From Candidatus Bathyarchaeota archaeon (GTDB lineage Archaea > Thermoproteota > Bathyarchaeia > Bathyarchaeales > Bathycorpusculaceae): 64,000 nucleotides of DNA. A program made the translations under genes and the position numbers. The DNA lies in NCBI GenBank assembly GCA_026014485.1, contig JAOZIE010000012.1, positions 1-64,000 on the forward strand, written 5' to 3'. Below, in pieces: positions 17,883 to 26,412 of the stretch. The notes beneath the pieces were generated by a model. The model worked only from the letters and a program-made list of their open reading frames with translations. It searched no databases and was not told where the DNA came from. The number at the start of each line of letters is the position of its first letter. Position 1 is the stretch's first letter.

Positions 17883-18407
17883 ATGGATTTAAAAGCAATA
17901 ATCAGGAGATTCCCCGAGTTCAAAGGTGTAGTCTTCTGGGACATACTACCCCTGCTTAAAGACAAAGCCGCCTTCAAAGAAGCCGTAGACAAACTCGCCG
18001 CGCACTACAAAAACAAAAACATCGATGTTATTGCCTCTAACGAGGCAAGAGGCTTCATCATCGGCGCACCTCTGGCATACGCTTTAGATGTCGGTTTTGT
18101 GCCTATCCGCAAAAAAGGGAAGTTACCAGGAAAATGTATGCCTTTGACTTACCAGAAAGAATACGAGGAAGACACCATTGAAATTCAGGAAGACGCCATC
18201 AAAAAAGGCGAAAAAGTCCTTCTAATCGATGACCTTCTTGCCACAGGCGGCACCGTCAAAGCCAACATAGACCTCATCGAGAAACTCGGCGGCGAAGTTG
18301 TGGGTTTAGGCTTCCTGATTGAACTGGACTATTGCGGTGGACGCAAACTGTTGGGCGACAAACACGAGATTTTCTCGCTCATCAGATACGAAACCCCAAA
18401 CCCATAG
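17883..18407 (+). CDS. apt: Adenine phosphoribosyltransferase
   Basis: 174 residues from the ATG at 17883, which gives the standard APRT beginning MDLKAIIRRFPEFKG. The frame is open 51 nt further upstream, but that part overlaps mtnP. It shows IASNEARGFIIGAPLAYAL, PIRKKGKLPG and the PRPP loop LLIDDLLATGGTVKAN. The enzyme turns adenine plus PRPP into AMP. Downstream of mtnP in one operon, it completes recycling of the adenine released from polyamine and SAM by-products. Confidence 0.93.
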   Translation: MDLKAIIRRFPEFKGVVFWDILPLLKDKAAFKEAVDKLAAHYKNKNIDVIASNEARGFIIGAPLAYALDVGFVPIRKKGKLPGKCMPLTYQKEYEEDTIEIQEDAIKKGEKVLLIDDLLATGGTVKANIDLIEKLGGEVVGLGFLIELDYCGGRKLLGDKHEIFSLIRYETPNP

Positions 18408-18442
18408 CGGCTGGAGAAAGTTACTCCGCCGACCCCAGTTTT

Positions 18443-19108
18443 TTATCTGCTGCTTTCAAGAAGCAAGGAATCTTTCTGCTGCGCATCTGCAACTTTTTTC
18501 AAGGTGCCCTTGCTGCTCAGCGTAAGCTGCTTGACGCCTCGGAAATTGGTTACGTATACGTTCTCAACCTCAATAAAATCACCTTTTGAGACTGCCTCCA
18601 CCTGCTTTCTCCAGAGGCACAGATTGATTTCGCCAGTTTCATCTCTTAGCAACGCCTTTGCTAGACGGATTTGGCTCCCGAACTTGGTGCTTACGTATAA
18701 AGGCTTTGAAACCTTCACGACTTTAGCTCTCAAGTTAACGTGTTTCTTACCGACTTTCAGGTCGGATATCTTGCTGTAAAAGGGGCCTTCAGATTCATCA
18801 GGTTTATAGTTTTGCACCATGTCGGTTTCCATGTAGTTACGAATAGGGTTCCTCTGCTTAGCCATAAACTCTTCCGACACGGGAAACTGAGCCACCACAT
18901 CGGAGTCGTTCCGTATCAGAAAATATATTTGGTTGCCCACTTTTCCGCGGCATTCAACCGATAGCGTGCCGCATTTAGCTTTTCCTATCTCCCCTGCTGA
19001 AAGCAACGCGCAGAAAAGCAGGTCAGGGTGAACATCATACTTCACAGTAAGATACGCCAAGTAGTCTCCTTTGTTCTTTCGTCTTCTCAAACTCTTTTTC
19101 ACCTCCAA
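18443..19108 (-). CDS. OB-fold nucleic-acid-binding protein (RPA-like)
   Basis: 221 residues. The C-terminal half is an OB fold: SDLKVGKKHVNLRAKVVKVS, then a strand into LLRDETGEINLCLW and DFIEVENVYVTNFRGVKQLTL. This is the pattern of archaeal RPA/SSB subunits. The N-terminal 100 residues (YLAYLTVKYDVHPDLLFCALLSAGEIGKAK...) are helical and unassigned. It could be a single-stranded DNA-binding protein or an RPA-associated factor. It is convergent with apt. Confidence 0.7.
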   Translation of the reverse strand: MEVKKSLRRRKNKGDYLAYLTVKYDVHPDLLFCALLSAGEIGKAKCGTLSVECRGKVGNQIYFLIRNDSDVVAQFPVSEEFMAKQRNPIRNYMETDMVQNYKPDESEGPFYSKISDLKVGKKHVNLRAKVVKVSKPLYVSTKFGSQIRLAKALLRDETGEINLCLWRKQVEAVSKGDFIEVENVYVTNFRGVKQLTLSSKGTLKKVADAQQKDSLLLESSR

Positions 19109-19321
19109 CTTTTTCGATTCGTAAATTAAGATGGGTAAGCAGGGAGGTGCCGTGTGGCTTCTGTTTTGATTGAAAATAGCGTCTCTCGTTGGATCCAGTC
19201 AGATTATTGCAAAAGCCGCGAAAGCCTCTCCAAACTCTTACTAATATTTAGGTAGGCACGTTATATTAAGGTAGCCTAAAGAAAAACGGGTTTTGTATGT
19301 TGCTTGCCCAGTTTTGCCTTT

Positions 19322-19912
19322 TCAAACTGCAGTAGAATCCGTGGCTGAATATCGGAATTGGATGGGGGCAGTGCTTAGCCGCTTATACTGGAGATACTTT
19401 GTTCGGGCGCCTCTGTTTCTGAAGGCCAAGGTGGAGATGGCTTCCCACAGGAAAACCCAGCCGCCTATGCTTACGCCGTCGACTAACGTTGTGAAAACGG
19501 CGTTGCCTGTGATTTGCACCTGCAGCGAATAAGACGTGAACAGAAGCAGAAACGACGCCAACACGTAAAGTCCACTTCGCTCGTAGGATGTGCGTATTTC
19601 CCTCTGCACCGAGTTCCGGATGAAAGCAAAATACGTTCTTAAACCCAACTTTATGCGTTCTTCTTTTATTGTATCCTGAGTTTCCTGAGAAACACTAAAC
19701 TGCAGGATTATGTCGTATTTCAACGGGATGTCGGAGGAGGATTCCTCCAGAAAAACCCTCAGGTCATAGTCTAAGTCTCTTCTCCGCCAAGGCGCCGAAT
19801 CCAACTCGTTGAAAACATCAGGGTACTTATCGATACCTATACTTATGATGAACTCGCCTGTGGCGGCGTCACGCTCGTATATGCGTTCCAGAGTTTTCTC
19901 GACTCGCCTCAT
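19322..19912 (-). CDS. Hypothetical membrane protein with cytoplasmic N-domain
   Basis: 196 residues. The first 120 are soluble and charged, with GEFIISIGIDKYPDVFNELDSAPWRRRDLD and a helix-rich stretch. Two hydrophobic helices (about 122-137 and 143-163) follow, then a basic tail. I do not recognise the family; the soluble part could be a small sensor or enzyme-like domain. The start at 19912 is the first Met of the frame and is preceded by a weak purine stretch. Confidence 0.55.
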   Translation of the reverse strand: MRRVEKTLERIYERDAATGEFIISIGIDKYPDVFNELDSAPWRRRDLDYDLRVFLEESSSDIPLKYDIILQFSVSQETQDTIKEERIKLGLRTYFAFIRNSVQREIRTSYERSGLYVLASFLLLFTSYSLQVQITGNAVFTTLVDGVSIGGWVFLWEAISTLAFRNRGARTKYLQYKRLSTAPIQFRYSATDSTAV

Positions 19913-20057
19913 GAATAGAAAGTGAAGTAGGACACCGTTAAAGAGTTATTGCCTCTTCTGCAGCGCATAAAACACAAATAGGGAATTCCTCAGTTAAGCA
20001 GTTGAAGAAAAACTGTAAACAAAACAAAAGAAAGGAAGAGAGGAGAAGAAACTGCAC

Positions 20058-22016
20058 TTACTTGTGCAGTTGTTTGCGCATTTCTTCGTAGGTGTTCTTT
20101 ATGTCTTCTACGGACGCGTCGTCTTCCAGGGTGGATACGTCGCCGATGGGTGCGCCGACCAAGACGGCTTTGAGGATTCTGCGCATGATTTTGCCGCTTC
20201 GCGTTTTAGGCAGCTTGTTGACGATGACTATGGCGTCGGGTGTAGCGATGGGACCGATGGTGGTGCGGATGTGTTTAACAAGTTCTTTTCGGAGGTCCTC
20301 GCTTGGCTGGAATCCGCTACGGAGAACCACGAAAGCCACTGGAACTTCGCCTTTCACAACGTCTTCTTTGCCCATCACTGCGGCTTCGGAGATGGCTGGG
20401 TGCGAGACCAATGCTGATTCTAACTCGACGGTTCCGATTCTGTGTCCTGCCACCTTGAGAACCTCGTCGGCTCTACCCAGCAGCCAGAAGTAACCTTCAT
20501 TGTCGCGGACAGCATAGTCGCCTGTGTAATAGATGTTTGGCCACCTTCCAAAGTAGGTCTGCTTGAAGCGTTCAGGGTCTTTCCACAAAGTCGTTAGCAT
20601 ACCGGGCCAAGGAGATTTTACCACGAGAAAGCCTTTGGTTCCAGTCGGCACTGGTTGACCCTTATCGTCGTAGATGTCTGCGTTGACGGCGGGCAATGGA
20701 AAAGTCGCGGAGCCTGGCTTTTGTGGAGTGAGTTCGATGCCGCTGAGGGGTGCAATCATGAAGCCACCTGTTTCTGTCTGCCACCATGTGTCGATTATGG
20801 CGAGTTTTTCTTTGCCGATGACAGTGTAGTACCATTTCCATGCTTCGGGGTTGATGGGTTCACCTACGGTTCCGAGGATTCGGAGGCTGCTTAGGTTGTG
20901 CTTGTTTGGCCATTGCTCACCGAACTTCATGAACATACGTACTGCAGTTGGTGTGCCGTAGAGGATGTTTATGCCGTGACGTTCAATCATGTCCCACCAG
21001 CGGTCCTGTGCGGGGTAGTCGGGGGTGCCCTCGAACAGGAATGCGGTTATGCCCAGGCTCAGAGGCGCGTAAACGTTGTATGTGTGACCAGTAATCCAGC
21101 CGATGTCGGCTACGCACCAATAGATGTCCTCGTCGGTCGGGTTGAAAGCCCACTTAAGCGTCCAGTAAGCCCAAACCAGATAGCCACCTGTGCCGTGCTG
21201 CACTCCTTTCGGCTTGCCGGTGGTTCCTGAAGTGTACAGAATGAACAGTGGGTCAGATGCCTGCATAGGTTCAGGTTCCACGTAGGCGCTTGAACCCGCT
21301 TTTGCTAAGGCTTGGTCGTACCAGACATCTCTGCCTTCCTGCATCTGAATAGCTTGACCTGTACGTTTGACAACAATGACTTTTTCTACGGTTGTCGCGA
21401 TTTTCAGGGCGCGGTCAGCGTTGTCTTTGATGGCAACGGGTTTTCCGCGTCTGAAGGAGCCGTCGGCGGTAACTAAGATTTTTGCGCCTGAATCGTTTAC
21501 GCGGTCAGCTAAGGCTTCTGCGCTGAACCCTGAGAACACCACTGCGTGGACTCCGCCGATGCGTGCTGTTGCAAGCAAAGTAATTGGAAGCTCGGGAATG
21601 ACGGGCAGGTAAACGGCTACGCGGTCTCCTTTTTTAACTCCTAAGTCTTGGAAGACCTTTGCAAGCCTGTTAACTTCCCTGTACAATTGGTAATAGGTGT
21701 AGGTTCTAACCTCACCCATTTCGCCCTCCCAGATATAGGCGAGCTTGTTTTTCTTAGCGCCCTTTACATGCCTGTCCAACGTGTTATAGGACACGTTTAG
21801 CTCGGCGCCTGCGAACCACTTATAGAACGGCGGATTAGAATCATCTAAAACCTTGGGTGCTGGCTTAAACCAGTCTATGGCTTTTGCTTTTTCAGCCCAA
21901 AACTCCTGCGGATTTTTAAGGGATTCCTCCCAGACTTGTTTACGTTTATCTCCAGAACCAATTTTTTCGGCGCTTGGATAAAACTTATCATTGAAAGGTA
22001 AGCTTGCTTCCGACAT
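20058..22016 (-). CDS. acs: Acetyl-CoA synthetase (AMP-forming)
   Basis: Acyl-adenylate enzyme converting acetate, ATP and CoA to acetyl-CoA. Signatures are YTSGTTGKPKG (about residue 262), WCVADIGWITGHTYNVY, WWQTETGG, YYTGDYA, GRADEVLKVAGHRI, and PKTRSGKIMRR with the regulatory Lys near the C-terminus. The frame is open to a GTG at 22079, but TTATATT at about 22062-22068 is a TATA box whose start site would fall near 22040. The ATG at 22016 behind GGATGGGA is therefore the likely start (652 aa, the normal length). Together with the SatP-like transporter at 30.7 kb it suggests acetate use. Confidence 0.93.
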   Translation of the reverse strand: MSEASLPFNDKFYPSAEKIGSGDKRKQVWEESLKNPQEFWAEKAKAIDWFKPAPKVLDDSNPPFYKWFAGAELNVSYNTLDRHVKGAKKNKLAYIWEGEMGEVRTYTYYQLYREVNRLAKVFQDLGVKKGDRVAVYLPVIPELPITLLATARIGGVHAVVFSGFSAEALADRVNDSGAKILVTADGSFRRGKPVAIKDNADRALKIATTVEKVIVVKRTGQAIQMQEGRDVWYDQALAKAGSSAYVEPEPMQASDPLFILYTSGTTGKPKGVQHGTGGYLVWAYWTLKWAFNPTDEDIYWCVADIGWITGHTYNVYAPLSLGITAFLFEGTPDYPAQDRWWDMIERHGINILYGTPTAVRMFMKFGEQWPNKHNLSSLRILGTVGEPINPEAWKWYYTVIGKEKLAIIDTWWQTETGGFMIAPLSGIELTPQKPGSATFPLPAVNADIYDDKGQPVPTGTKGFLVVKSPWPGMLTTLWKDPERFKQTYFGRWPNIYYTGDYAVRDNEGYFWLLGRADEVLKVAGHRIGTVELESALVSHPAISEAAVMGKEDVVKGEVPVAFVVLRSGFQPSEDLRKELVKHIRTTIGPIATPDAIVIVNKLPKTRSGKIMRRILKAVLVGAPIGDVSTLEDDASVEDIKNTYEEMRKQLHK

Positions 22017-22061
22017 TTTTTCCCATCCAAATATTTTAGGTGGGTCAACCTTAAGACTCAA

Positions 22062-22070
22062 AGAATATAA
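22062..22070 (-). promoter_or_regulatory. TATA box of acs
   Basis: On the minus strand the sequence reads TTATATTCT. About 25 bp downstream would put transcription start near 22040, just ahead of the ATG at 22016. This argues against the longer GTG-initiated frame. Confidence 0.5.
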
Positions 22071-22276
22071 GCTTTTCACTTTTCAGTCATCTAAAAAAAT
22101 GGGGAAAAAATAGACATTTCCTGTTTATTACACGTTTTATTTAACGTCTGTCGCGCGAAAGAAAACCAACAGACACTTCCCCAAAACAACCTCACGGTAA
22201 ACCAAAAAAAAACAACCCTGCAAGCACACCTCTGAGCAGCCAGCAAAAGCACACGACAAAGCGCGAAACGAAAGAA

Positions 22277-23695
22277 TCAGGTAAGGCGTAAACTGGAGGC
22301 GTTTGCTCTGTTACGTTTACGTTTCTTAAAGTAAACCAGTTCACCCACAGACAGCATCAGTACTAATGTCACTATTACATATGAAATCAAATCTGTGCAA
22401 GGATTAGCTCTTGAAGAAGGATTAGGCGTAATGGTAGGCTCTAAAGTTGATTGCGGGGTTGTAGATGGAGAAGGATTAGGAGAAGGGGAAGCACCAAGTG
22501 AAGTCGAAGAATATGCGGGGGTAGCTGCCGCATTTGGTGTTGGTGAGGATTGTTCAGGGGGGTCGGGTTGAGTTATTGTTGGAAGAGGGCTAGGCGGTGC
22601 TTCTCCGTCGTACACCCAAAAGGTAGCATTTGAATTCACCTTAGCACCAAAAGTTGTTTCTCCATAAACGGTGAGCTGATGCAACCCATTAGGCAGACTA
22701 AATAGGCAAGTGTTTGCCAAAGTAGGGTAAGGATGCTGGTGAGGCATGAAGGTGATATTCGTAAAAGAGTATGATGCGCCGTCTATGCTGTAATTAAGCC
22801 AGGCTAGGGTTTCAAATTGAGCGGAACCATTTAAAACAACCCGTTCTGCTAGGGTTTTTGTCTCTATAGACACTTCGGAAGTATTGTAAACGGCACCATC
22901 TACAGGCGAAGAGATTTCTACTTGTGGAAGGGGTGGAACTATTTCAAAAGGTTCTATCTTTGTCGTTCCTGTAATGCTGTTTTCATCTGTCACTTCCACG
23001 TAGATTTGGTGTTCTCCAATAGCTAAAGTGTTTGTAGAGTAATATGTTGAACTTACAGATGAGGTGGTGACCTCAACTTTTTGGTCATCGATATACCAAG
23101 TGTAAGTGTATTGTTTCTGTGCGCCTTCAACATGCACTGCAAAGTTGATGGTTTTACCGAAATAAAGAGGACGTCCTGGTTCACGCAATTTGGCTGTGAT
23201 GGTAGGGGGTGGTTTGGGGTCTAAGGATACTGTAAATTTGTGGGTTTTAGTGGAAGTAAAACTGTGTTTTACATCTTCCCCCTCGTAAATACTGTATGCT
23301 GGAACATTTATTGTAAGGGTGTGTTCACCAAAAGCTAAGGGTCCAACCTTCTCTACATAATTAAGGCGTCTTGAACCCCCACTGCTTGAGTAAACACGTG
23401 TGGTGTCGTCTTTAACTATCTGCTTGCCGTCAAGAAAACACTGTATGGAAGTAACAGTGCCTACGACACTCCCATTCCAAGAACCAGGCATGCTAACGGT
23501 GAAAGCCACCGTAACATTCTGATACATTACCCAATCTGAGGGGCTTGTCAAAGAAATTGAAGGCGTAGATATGTACCTATAACCTGGATGATAAGGGTTG
23601 GCACTAACTCCAGCAATGCAGCCTACCTCAATTACGGAAGCAAACAGCAAACAAAGCAGCAGCGTATAAGTTAATGTTTTATTGTTCACAGGCAT
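22277..23695 (-). CDS. Secreted surface protein with PKD/Ig-like repeats, PTS stalk and C-terminal anchor
   Basis: 472 residues from the ATG at 23695 (MPVNNKTLTYTLLLCLLFAS, a signal peptide); a TTG one codon upstream is also open. The ectodomain contains Ig/PKD-like strands (VTVAFTVSMPGSW, TYTWYIDDQKVEV, EHQIYVEVTDENSITGT, VEISSPVDGAVYNTSEV). A Ser/Pro/Thr stalk (about 375-435) and a transmembrane helix with a basic end (FKKRKRNRA) follow. The N-terminus and upstream DNA are closely similar to the gene at 55389-56468, so the two arose by duplication including the promoter. Two tandem dyads lie upstream. The function is unknown; adhesion or S-layer association is possible. Confidence 0.78.
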   Translation of the reverse strand: MPVNNKTLTYTLLLCLLFASVIEVGCIAGVSANPYHPGYRYISTPSISLTSPSDWVMYQNVTVAFTVSMPGSWNGSVVGTVTSIQCFLDGKQIVKDDTTRVYSSSGGSRRLNYVEKVGPLAFGEHTLTINVPAYSIYEGEDVKHSFTSTKTHKFTVSLDPKPPPTITAKLREPGRPLYFGKTINFAVHVEGAQKQYTYTWYIDDQKVEVTTSSVSSTYYSTNTLAIGEHQIYVEVTDENSITGTTKIEPFEIVPPLPQVEISSPVDGAVYNTSEVSIETKTLAERVVLNGSAQFETLAWLNYSIDGASYSFTNITFMPHQHPYPTLANTCLFSLPNGLHQLTVYGETTFGAKVNSNATFWVYDGEAPPSPLPTITQPDPPEQSSPTPNAAATPAYSSTSLGASPSPNPSPSTTPQSTLEPTITPNPSSRANPCTDLISYVIVTLVLMLSVGELVYFKKRKRNRANASSLRLT

Positions 23696-23706
23696 CAATT
23701 AGATGC
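23692..23706. promoter_or_regulatory. Inverted repeat spanning the start codon
   Basis: GCATC-N5-GATGC overlaps the ATG at 23695 and could fold in the mRNA to hide the start codon. The same arms and loop length occur at 56465-56479 in the paralogous gene. Confidence 0.4.
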
Positions 23707-23731
23707 TAGATTTGCTTGGCTTTAGAGGGTT

Positions 23732-23753
23732 TTTGTCAAAATTCCTTGACTAA
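23732..23753. promoter_or_regulatory. Dyad operator, proximal copy
   Basis: TTTGTCAA-AATTCC-TTGACTAA, 37 bp from the start codon of the minus-strand surface gene. It covers the place where a TATA box would be expected, so the binding protein would probably repress. Confidence 0.65.
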
Positions 23754-23766
23754 ACAGCTTTGAAGG

Positions 23767-23788
23767 TTAGTCAAATTTTCTTGACTAA
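23767..23788. promoter_or_regulatory. Dyad operator, distal copy (perfect)
   Basis: TTAGTCAA-ATTTTC-TTGACTAA is a perfect 8-bp inverted repeat with a 6-bp centre. It lies 35 bp from the proximal copy, start to start. It sits between the divergent surface gene and the candidate regulator at 23972. Confidence 0.7.
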
Positions 23789-23971
23789 GAAAGACGAAAA
23801 GCAGGCTCATCGTCTCTATTCAAAAGTATCTAAACTTCAAAACAGAAAAGTCCTGAAGAGACAGGGTATAGTAAGGCGAATTTGGGAAGTTGAATGGTTT
23901 TTTGACCATACAGGCAAATCAACAAAACAACTTATTATTCAGTTTGTGATAAGTTAACAAGGGCTGGGTAA

Positions 23972-24334
23972 ATGAGTGATGAGCTTAAAGAACTGAAGAA
24001 AATATCAAAAATTCTAACATTGGCTAATGCGGAGTTATTAGAGAAAACAATAGCTGATTATGCTTCAACTAACGAAAGAAAAATGATTTGGGTCCTCATT
24101 GACGGAGTCAGATTTCCTAAGGATATGGCGTCTGAGATTGGCAACATCAAAGTCAGAGCAATTGAAATTTTCCTTGAAGAACTTGAAAAAGCTCAGCTAA
24201 TCGAAAATCCAAAAAGGAAAGCAGCTGAAAAACTAATCGAATATGTACCACCAAGCTGGATTACATTACTAGAAGAAAACAAGAAGCAAACAAAAAATAA
24301 GCCAAGAAAAAGAGCAACTAAACTAAAAAAGTGA
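23972..24334 (+). CDS. Lys-rich winged-helix-like protein, candidate regulator
   Basis: 120 residues. The middle reads like a winged helix: ERKMIWVLIDGVRFPKDM (helix 1 to the turn), ASEIGNIKVRAIEIFLEELE (recognition region) and KAQLIENPKRKAAEKLIEY (wing/linker). A basic tail KKQTKNKPRKRATKLKK ends the protein. No named family was recognised, so DNA binding is inferred from pattern and charge. It is divergent from the surface gene at 22277-23695, and the tandem dyads lie between them, which makes it the best local candidate for the dyad-binding protein. The gene is AT-richer than the housekeeping genes. A 65-codon frame before it (23760-23957, TTG) is doubtful. Confidence 0.6.
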   Translation: MSDELKELKKISKILTLANAELLEKTIADYASTNERKMIWVLIDGVRFPKDMASEIGNIKVRAIEIFLEELEKAQLIENPKRKAAEKLIEYVPPSWITLLEENKKQTKNKPRKRATKLKK

Positions 24335-24340
24335 AAAACA

Positions 24341-24593
24341 AGCAACACAAAATAGATACGTTGCACGTATTGTTCCCCGCTGTTCTCTGAAGAGGAAAAC
24401 ACAAACCTACCAAACAGTATTTGATTACACAGCTTTTTCCTCACAGGGAACAGTATCAGGAATAAGAACTGGACTTGGAGTAGACAGAGTTTTAGTGAAT
24501 GTTGGAAAAACAATAGACGAAGGAAGCAGAGCGGGCAAAGGAGCTAAGAAAGCAAAGTCTGTTTTGGCATCTCTATCTGATTATCTGACCTAG
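24341..24593 (+). pseudogene. Orphan coding-like frame without a start codon
   Basis: The frame is open from about 24341 to a TAG at 24591-24593 and reads protein-like: YQTVFDYTAFSSQGTVSGI, then TGLGVDRVLVNVGKTIDEG and KAKSVLASLSDYLT. It has no ATG or TTG near its beginning, only an internal GTG. It may be the tail of a decayed gene. The family is not recognised. Confidence 0.35.
24386..24447 (+). repeat. Degenerate direct repeat, copy 1
   Basis: About 62 bp beginning TCTGAAGAGGAAAACACAAA and ending TCCTCACAGG. It is roughly three-quarters identical to the segment at 26176-26237. The pair flanks about 1.7 kb that holds a frameshifted surface-protein gene and a signal-peptide relic. Confidence 0.5.
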
Positions 24594-25867
24594 TCTATGT
24601 TTCTTCTTGCAGAATATCACTCCTGCAAATGTCGACACTATAACAAAAGCACCCATAAGGAAAGGTGGAAACTCGGGAATTGAAGGCGAAGGCGACGGTG
24701 ATGGTGACGGCGTGGGTGTCGGCGTGGGCATCGGGGTGGTAACTGACTCGTTCGAAAACGCGTACACTACAGACCCATCCAGATACGAGTATCCAGTGGT
24801 ACGAACGTTCAGGTAGCACAGGTGCGGTCTGCCCTGTGAGTCAAGCGCCAAAGGCATAGTATCTCCCAAAAAGAAGGCTTTGTCCGTCACCAACTGAGTG
24901 CTCCAGCCAGTGCCATTCCAGCTTGCCAAGTAAACTTTAGCGCTGCTATACGCGTAGGTGATGTGTGGATAGTCATTCGCATCTAGCCCCACGAAGCTGC
25001 CGTCCCATATCCCGTAAATTGGAGCCACCGTCTGCATGGACAATACTGAACCATTCAGGCTAGCGTGTACATTATGGACCCGTTGATGGCGCATGTGAAG
25101 TGTGGAATGTTGTTTGAATCTAAAACCAGGTTGCCAATTCGACCGCTGTAGTTTGAGAGCACCGTTTGAATTTCCCAACCAGACGAATTGTGCGTAGCAT
25201 AATTAACGGAGGAGTCCACGTTGTAAACAATATGCGGGCAATCCTCTGAGTCTAATGCCAAATACTGAACCATTTTGATTGAAAAAGCACGTTCTGAACC
25301 CGAGCCAACTGTCTGTGTCGTCCAGTTACTCCCGCTCCAACTTGCATACTTTAGCAGCCCATTTGTGCCCATGTAGGCTATGTGGGGGTTACTCAAAGAA
25401 TCCAACGCAATAGAACCTGAAATGCCCTCACCTACAGTTTCAATTTCCCAGCCGCTTTCAGTATGAACAGCAATCCTTAAGTAATAAGTAATAACGCCAG
25501 TATCATTATCTTCGATAGGACCACTCGTATATGTTACGCATAGGTTGCCGTTGGAGTCAAACACCATGGCGGCGTATCCAACACCCGCTCCTTTGGCTAT
25601 TTTTTGTATGTTCCAGCTTGATCCGTCCCAACTGGCAATGGCTAAGGACCGGTTTGAGGAAGTGTAGCTTGAACCCGTTTCAGTGACTATGTAGGCTATA
25701 TGCAGGTTGTCCTTTGAGTCCACAGCTATGGATAGGTGCCCACCTAACGTGGCTGTTGTGTCAACGCCATGAATATCCCAGAATGCACCAGCACAGACAG
25801 GTGACACATAAAACGTTGCAACTATCAAAATTGCCATTAACAGTAGGCAACAAACACTTCGACTCAT
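24573..25867 (-). pseudogene. Surface protein with beta-propeller-like repeats, split by one frameshift
   Basis: Two overlapping frames (25055-25867 with a signal peptide, and 24573-25178 with the stalk and anchor) together make one protein of about 430 aa. The N-terminus MSRSVCCLLLMAILIVATF is a signal peptide. Repeats of the form LALDS..PHIAY....L.YASW.GS.W..QTV recur about six times, typical of BNR/propeller-type blades. They are followed by PTPTPTPSPSPSPS, PEFPPFLMGAF and a C-terminal transmembrane helix. The break is at ACG-CTA-GCC-TGA near 25057. Adding one G (TGG AAT GGT) restores the blade motif LAWNGS, so this is either a recent null mutation or a base-calling error. Confidence 0.7.
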
Positions 25868-26027
25868 AACCCTGTCCCCCTATTCTGCAAACAAACATCA
25901 GGCACAGCAAGTGCTCCGCAATTAGCCCTGAGCCACCTCAACAAAACTTGCATTCCATCAACTAACGAAATCAGAAATGCACAGGCCATCAATGCAGCTA
26001 TGAACGGTTTCTTATTCATAGGCATCA
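25868..26027 (-). pseudogene. Signal-peptide relic of a surface-protein gene
   Basis: From the ATG at 26027 a 53-codon frame reads MPMNKKPFIAALMACAFLIS then LVDGMQVLL and soon ends in a TGA overlapping the start of the propeller gene (TTATGAG). The MP-x-N-K-start plus hydrophobic core resembles the signal peptides at 23695 and 56468. The region after it in the +1 frame (VEVAQG) fits the cleavage-site region. It is probably the 5' stub of a lost surface gene. Confidence 0.5.
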
Positions 26028-26175
26028 AAAAGATTCTGATTCTCTACATGTAAAAACGTTTTTGTAAAGATTTTTTGTGTCAACAAAAACTTAACCTTCT
26101 TGCTGACCACCCAATTTCCTTTATCATAGTTATTTCTACATTTGCTTGATAAGTAACCTTTTTTGGGTGCAGCAT

Positions 26176-26237
26176 CTGAACAGAAAAACACAAACCCGCC
26201 AAACAGGTATTTGACTAAAACAGGTTTCCCCACAGGA
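26176..26237 (+). repeat. Degenerate direct repeat, copy 2
   Basis: About 62 bp beginning TCTGAACAGAAAAACACAAA and ending TCCCCACAGG, matching 24386-24447 in the same orientation with one gap. It lies upstream of the DUF763 gene. The remaining DNA from 26238 to 26412 has no supported gene. Confidence 0.5.
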
Positions 26238-26412
26238 TGTACAGAAAAGCCCAGTGCTGCCTCAGCAAGCGTTGACAGCATTTATAGAGGGGCTATAGAC
26301 AAAAAAATCGCAGTTGAGAGCCGCAAAACCAGAAGCTTCTTAGCCAAAAATCGCTTCAGACCTGTCAATAATATAGAAATATCGCTTTCCGCTTTCTCAG
26401 TTTGCGAGTGCC

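Noticed and set aside
23760-23957. A 65-codon frame with a TTG start
   Set aside because: Its first codons are the dyad operator itself, there is no ribosome site, and the translation is not recognisable.
22277-26412. Integrated mobile element or provirus
   Set aside because: No integrase, transposase, replication or virion gene is seen. AT-richness and degenerate repeats alone are not enough.
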